Origin: an uncultured Rhodospirillales bacterium
Lineage (GTDB): Bacteria > Pseudomonadota > Alphaproteobacteria > RF32 > CAG-239
Direction of reading: 5' to 3'
Assembly: GCA_902795665.1 (NCBI GenBank)
Contig: CADBMA010000159.1
Span: 1 to 26,527 of the forward strand
Length of the DNA stretch: 26,527 nucleotides
The notes below the pieces were generated by a model. That model was not told the DNA's origin, searched no databases, and worked only from the letters and a program-made list of their open reading frames with translations. Below are positions 23,630 to 26,527 of the stretch, in pieces; the first letter of the stretch is position 1; each line of letters starts with the position of its first letter. The translations under genes and the position numbers were made by a program.

Positions 23630-24626
23630 TTTTATTTCCTTCGTATAAATGACTATCAATTTTCATAAGCAAACTTTGTGCTTTGAGCGTATAGTATCCA
23701 AGAGCAGCGAGATGATTTGCTTTTATTCCATGTTTTATGTCGCCGTTTAATACCGGATACGGCGCAATTTCAGTCCCATTTTGCAGAGCGCGGATTGCTG
23801 TTGTCCAATCTTGATATATGCCTTCAGACATCAAAACCTGCTTATAATCTCGTCCTAATTTTTTCAATATAATCATATAAGCATAAATTCGTCCTTGGTT
23901 ATAATAAAAAACATCATCGGCGTGTGTATCAAACCAGCTGTTATTTCCTTCGCGAATTTCGTTCTCGAGATATTTTGATGTTTTTTTCAAACCAATAATA
24001 ATGGTTTTATTAATTTCTGCAAAATTTTTAGTATCTCTGACCCAAAAACATTTTTCATCTTTGAGAGCATTATTCAGATCTTTAATTTTCTTATATGCTT
24101 TACGATATTGGCTTGATGAAGATGGAGCTGTTTTAAGTTTGTTTTCGGTATCAAAAAGCCAAACATTTGGGGGATATGCCAGCAAATTTGATGCAGTTGA
24201 TAAAAGTTTTTGTTTTTTCTCATCATTCGGGCAGTTGATTTGCGTAGCAAAAGTTCCTACGATTGAAGATAAAACTTTGAGCATTCCGGTCTGAAAATTA
24301 GGCATATTATCAAGACAATAAGCCGGAAAGAAAAAAGGCAAATTGGCCGTCCAAAGATGTTGATTGGTTTCGCGGTCAATAAGATAGGCAATTGCTTCCG
24401 CAGTCTGAGATTGAGTTTCTGCAAGGCTTGAGAACTCATAATCAGATGTTTTATCAATATTTTCACTCATCTTTCCGCCTAGTGGATAATATAAACACGC
24501 CAACAGCAACAGCGTTCCGATAAAAGCTTTGGGCCAAGAATTAAATAGATATTTTATACCTTTTATCACCATGGCAAAGCTATCTTTAATTTTGCCCGCA
24601 ATCCACATTAGTTTATTTTTGAGCAT
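23619..24626 (-). CDS. DUF2333 family membrane-anchored protein
   Basis: The 335-residue protein has one N-terminal membrane span (AFIGTLLLLACLYYPLGG, about 34-51) and a large region, probably periplasmic. Motifs HLWTANLPFFFPAYCLDNMP, FQTGMLKVLSSIVGTFA, SWFDTHADDVFYYNQGRIYA and the C-terminal HLAALGYYTLKAQSLLMKI are typical of DUF2333, a proteobacterial family with no assigned function. It starts 14 bases before the murJ end and stops within nfu, so it is translationally coupled on both sides. Its position between a lipid II flippase and a wall hydrolase suggests an envelope role, which is inference. Confidence 0.85.
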   Translation of the reverse strand: MLKNKLMWIAGKIKDSFAMVIKGIKYLFNSWPKAFIGTLLLLACLYYPLGGKMSENIDKTSDYEFSSLAETQSQTAEAIAYLIDRETNQHLWTANLPFFFPAYCLDNMPNFQTGMLKVLSSIVGTFATQINCPNDEKKQKLLSTASNLLAYPPNVWLFDTENKLKTAPSSSSQYRKAYKKIKDLNNALKDEKCFWVRDTKNFAEINKTIIIGLKKTSKYLENEIREGNNSWFDTHADDVFYYNQGRIYAYMIILKKLGRDYKQVLMSEGIYQDWTTAIRALQNGTEIAPYPVLNGDIKHGIKANHLAALGYYTLKAQSLLMKIDSHLYEGNKNDN

Positions 24627-26199
24627 AGTTTTTTCTCCGCAAAAAATTCATGGTTATTGCAAAAATATCAATAACTCCGCACCACTTCACCGACAATAGA
24701 AAAACAAGCATTGCCGTGCTTCCGATAAACGATAAAGACAACAGTTTCATTATTATTGAAAAATCAAACCAATTTCCGCCCCAAAGATTGATGCTTAGCA
24801 TTCCAAACCACAGTACTCCGCCCATTAATATTGAGCAAGCACCTATTTTTATCAGGCGGACAGTCAGCTCTGAAGAAAATTCCCAAAATCCGCGTTTTTT
24901 CAAACCGTGAATATACTGATACAAAGAAACAAAAGCCGCAATGGTAGTGGCAGAGGCAATTCCAACATGGCCGAATGGTTTCATTAAGATAGCTGAACAG
25001 ACTATATTTGCAACCAAAACCACAGCGCTGTATTTGACAGGGGTTTTTGTATCGCAGCGTGCAAAAAAATTTGGGGTTAAGGCCTTGACCATAACGTACA
25101 ATGGCAGTCCAACCGCATAAGCTACCACCGCCTGTGAAGTCATATCAGTTTGAAAAGAGCCAAACTTGCCATGCTGAAACAACAAATTTATTATCGGTTT
25201 GGCCAATACTATAAGAGCTACCGTGGCCGGAAAAGAAAGTAACGCTCCATATTCTACAGCCTTATTTTGAGTTTGTTTTGCCTCTTCAGCGGCACCGGCC
25301 TTAAGCTGTTTTGATAAAATCGGCAGCAATGCAACACCTATAGCTGCTCCCACCACACCAAGAGGCAACTGTTGCAAGCGATTGGCATAATATAACCACG
25401 AAATTGCTCCGGTTCCGACTAAAGACACCAAAATGGTATCAACCATCATATTAATTTGATAAATACCGGCTCCAAAAACCCCTGGAGCAATGCGTTTGAA
25501 TAAAGTCTTTATCTCTTCCGTCCGTGCAAGATCCACAATATTGCGCTGCGGAACAATAAATACATCTTGTCTTTTTAAAAAGCAGTGCAACCAAATAATT
25601 TCTAAAACACCGGCGGTTGGAATTGCAATGGCAATGCGATATGCCGGAGTGGCAATAAACGGCATCAAGACAAAAACCGAAGCAATCATTGTCAGATTCA
25701 AAATCACCGGAGCTGAAGCCGGAGCGGCAAATTTCCCCAAAGAATTGAGAATACCGGATTGAAACGAAACTATCGACACCAAAAGCAAAAACGGAAAAGT
25801 AATGCGTGATAAAAATACCGCTAACTCAATTTTTCCGGCATCGTTTACAAACCCCGGAGCCAAAAACATCACAACCACAGGCATTATAACTTCCATGAGC
25901 AAAACAAAAAGACCGACAAAGACAGCCAAAACAGAAATTGCGCGGGCTGCAAATTTAATGGCTTGCTCTTTGCCTTCTCCTACCAATTTTTGTGAAAAAA
26001 TCGGCACAAAGGCTGAGGTGAAAGCACCTTCTGCAAACAAACTTCGAAATAAATTGGGCAATTTGAATGAAACGAAAAACGCATCTGAAACCATGCCGGC
26101 ACCCAAATATCTTGCCAATATTATATCGCGGCAGAAACCGGTAATTCTGCTGATGAGGGTCCAACCTCCAAAGGTGGTTATTGATTTCAATAAAGACAT
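24613..26199 (-). CDS. murJ: Lipid II flippase MurJ
   Basis: The 528-residue polytopic membrane protein has about 14 spans. It begins SLLKSITTFGGWTLISRITG and continues RDIILARYLGAGMVSDAFFV, KLPNLFRSLFAEGAFTSAFV and PIFSQKL, hallmark MurJ/MviN sequences. Conserved Arg residues in the first spans (RITGFCRD) line the substrate cavity. It flips undecaprenyl-linked peptidoglycan precursor across the inner membrane. The start has GAGA upstream and a good promoter at 26233-26261. It heads an overlapping operon with DUF2333, nfu, bax-like and gloB. Confidence 0.96.
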   Translation of the reverse strand: MSLLKSITTFGGWTLISRITGFCRDIILARYLGAGMVSDAFFVSFKLPNLFRSLFAEGAFTSAFVPIFSQKLVGEGKEQAIKFAARAISVLAVFVGLFVLLMEVIMPVVVMFLAPGFVNDAGKIELAVFLSRITFPFLLLVSIVSFQSGILNSLGKFAAPASAPVILNLTMIASVFVLMPFIATPAYRIAIAIPTAGVLEIIWLHCFLKRQDVFIVPQRNIVDLARTEEIKTLFKRIAPGVFGAGIYQINMMVDTILVSLVGTGAISWLYYANRLQQLPLGVVGAAIGVALLPILSKQLKAGAAEEAKQTQNKAVEYGALLSFPATVALIVLAKPIINLLFQHGKFGSFQTDMTSQAVVAYAVGLPLYVMVKALTPNFFARCDTKTPVKYSAVVLVANIVCSAILMKPFGHVGIASATTIAAFVSLYQYIHGLKKRGFWEFSSELTVRLIKIGACSILMGGVLWFGMLSINLWGGNWFDFSIIMKLLSLSFIGSTAMLVFLLSVKWCGVIDIFAITMNFLRRKNYAQK

Positions 26200-26232
26200 T
26201 TTTTTCTCTGGACAAATTATTAAAACAGCTTA

Positions 26233-26261
26233 ATTATAGACCATAAACAAAATAAAGCCAA
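26233..26261 (-). promoter_or_regulatory. Promoter of the murJ operon
   Basis: On the minus strand, TTGGCT (26261-26256) and a perfect TATAAT (26238-26233) are 17 bases apart. Initiation near 26226 gives a leader of about 27 bases before the murJ ATG. Confidence 0.65.
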
Positions 26262-26291
26262 AATATTTTTCTCAATAATACATTTTTTTTA

Positions 26292-26320
26292 TTGACAAAA
26301 CTTTTAAATATTGAGATAAT
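26292..26320 (+). promoter_or_regulatory. Near-consensus sigma-70 promoter
   Basis: TTGACA (26292-26297, perfect) and GATAAT (26315-26320, five of six) are separated by exactly 17 bases. This is the strongest promoter match I see in the window and drives the gene beginning at 26362. Confidence 0.8.
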
Positions 26321-26361
26321 AGACAAAAATACAGAATATTTATTATAAGAGGAGAACTTAG

Positions 26362-26527
26362 ATGAGTGTTTATGATAAAATTAAAAAGGCTGCAGGAGAA
26401 AAATTGAAGTGGTTCACTGGCAGCACGACAGAAATGGACCCTAAAAAAGCCGATGAAATGGTTAAACTGGCTTACAATAGTCATACAGGCCCAACAGAGT
26501 ACGTAGATCCGTTACTGGCAGCTGAAA
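26362..26527 (+). CDS. Unrecognised protein, 5' part only
   Basis: The reading frame is open from ATG 26362 to the window edge (55 codons), with AGAGGAGA at 26349-26356 as ribosome site and a near-consensus promoter. The protein starts MSVYDKIKKAAGEKLKWFTG and continues with a polar, probably helical stretch (MDPKKADEMVKLAYNSHTG). It has no signal peptide. The start, ribosome site and promoter are all good, so the gene is real and likely well expressed, but I cannot name its family from this fragment. Confidence 0.75.
   Translation, partial: MSVYDKIKKAAGEKLKWFTGSTTEMDPKKADEMVKLAYNSHTGPTEYVDPLLAAE

Noticed and set aside
23630..23659. ATG start at 23659 for the Nfu protein
   Set aside because: The AAGGA site lies just before ATG 23629, and the Nfu_N domain begins there.
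26272..26484. Minus-strand frame over the right-end gene and promoter
   Set aside because: It overlaps a plus-strand gene with a clear promoter and ribosome site and shows no protein features.

Overview
The window is housekeeping chromosome from an AT-rich bacterium, most likely an uncultured or host-associated alphaproteobacterium. This rests on three things: an F0 ATP synthase cluster with both b' and b subunits and no F1 genes after it; a DUF721 gene followed by a DsbA-like thioredoxin gene; and the order ffs-dnaX-ybaB-recR. I see no phage, transposon, CRISPR array or obvious horizontally acquired island.

Layout. 1-2240: an unidentified hairpin-rich tail with a terminator, then groS-groL with its own terminator. 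2240-4040: a histidine phosphatase gene with a good promoter, tRNA-Gly(GCC), and an orphan helical protein gene preceded by inverted repeats. 4040-6090, minus strand: an Fe-S/FAD oxidoreductase of the GltD/PreT type and a small outer-membrane beta-barrel protein, each with a promoter and terminator. 6130-9826, plus strand: DUF721, DsbA-like protein, then atpI-atpB-atpE-atpF'-atpF. 9829-12570, minus strand: ffs (SRP RNA)-dnaX-ybaB-recR. 12628-14031, minus strand: an LpoA-like lipoprotein gene, divergent from rsmI-yraN-polA. 18244-20691: gyrB. 20752-26199, minus strand: a prepilin peptidase gene, then (in transcription order from the right) a tightly overlapping murJ-DUF2333-nfu-bax-like-gloB operon. 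The window ends inside an unrecognised plus-strand gene with a near-consensus promoter.

The genes cover protein folding (GroESL), replication and repair (DnaX, RecR, PolA, GyrB), membrane energy (F0), protein targeting (4.5S RNA), envelope growth (MurJ, LpoA-like, Bax-like hydrolase), periplasmic thiol chemistry (DsbA-like) and Fe-S delivery (Nfu).

I found no convincing new multi-gene system. The most notable signals are: (1) a run of ten A residues inside dnaX where both alternative reading frames stop within a few codons, predicting a short gamma form of the clamp-loader subunit; (2) a GroEL tail carrying four Cys-Gly units encoded by a hexanucleotide repeat; (3) an ATP synthase c subunit with most of its helix-1 glycine motif replaced; (4) a PolA whose 3'-5' exonuclease domain has lost catalytic acids.
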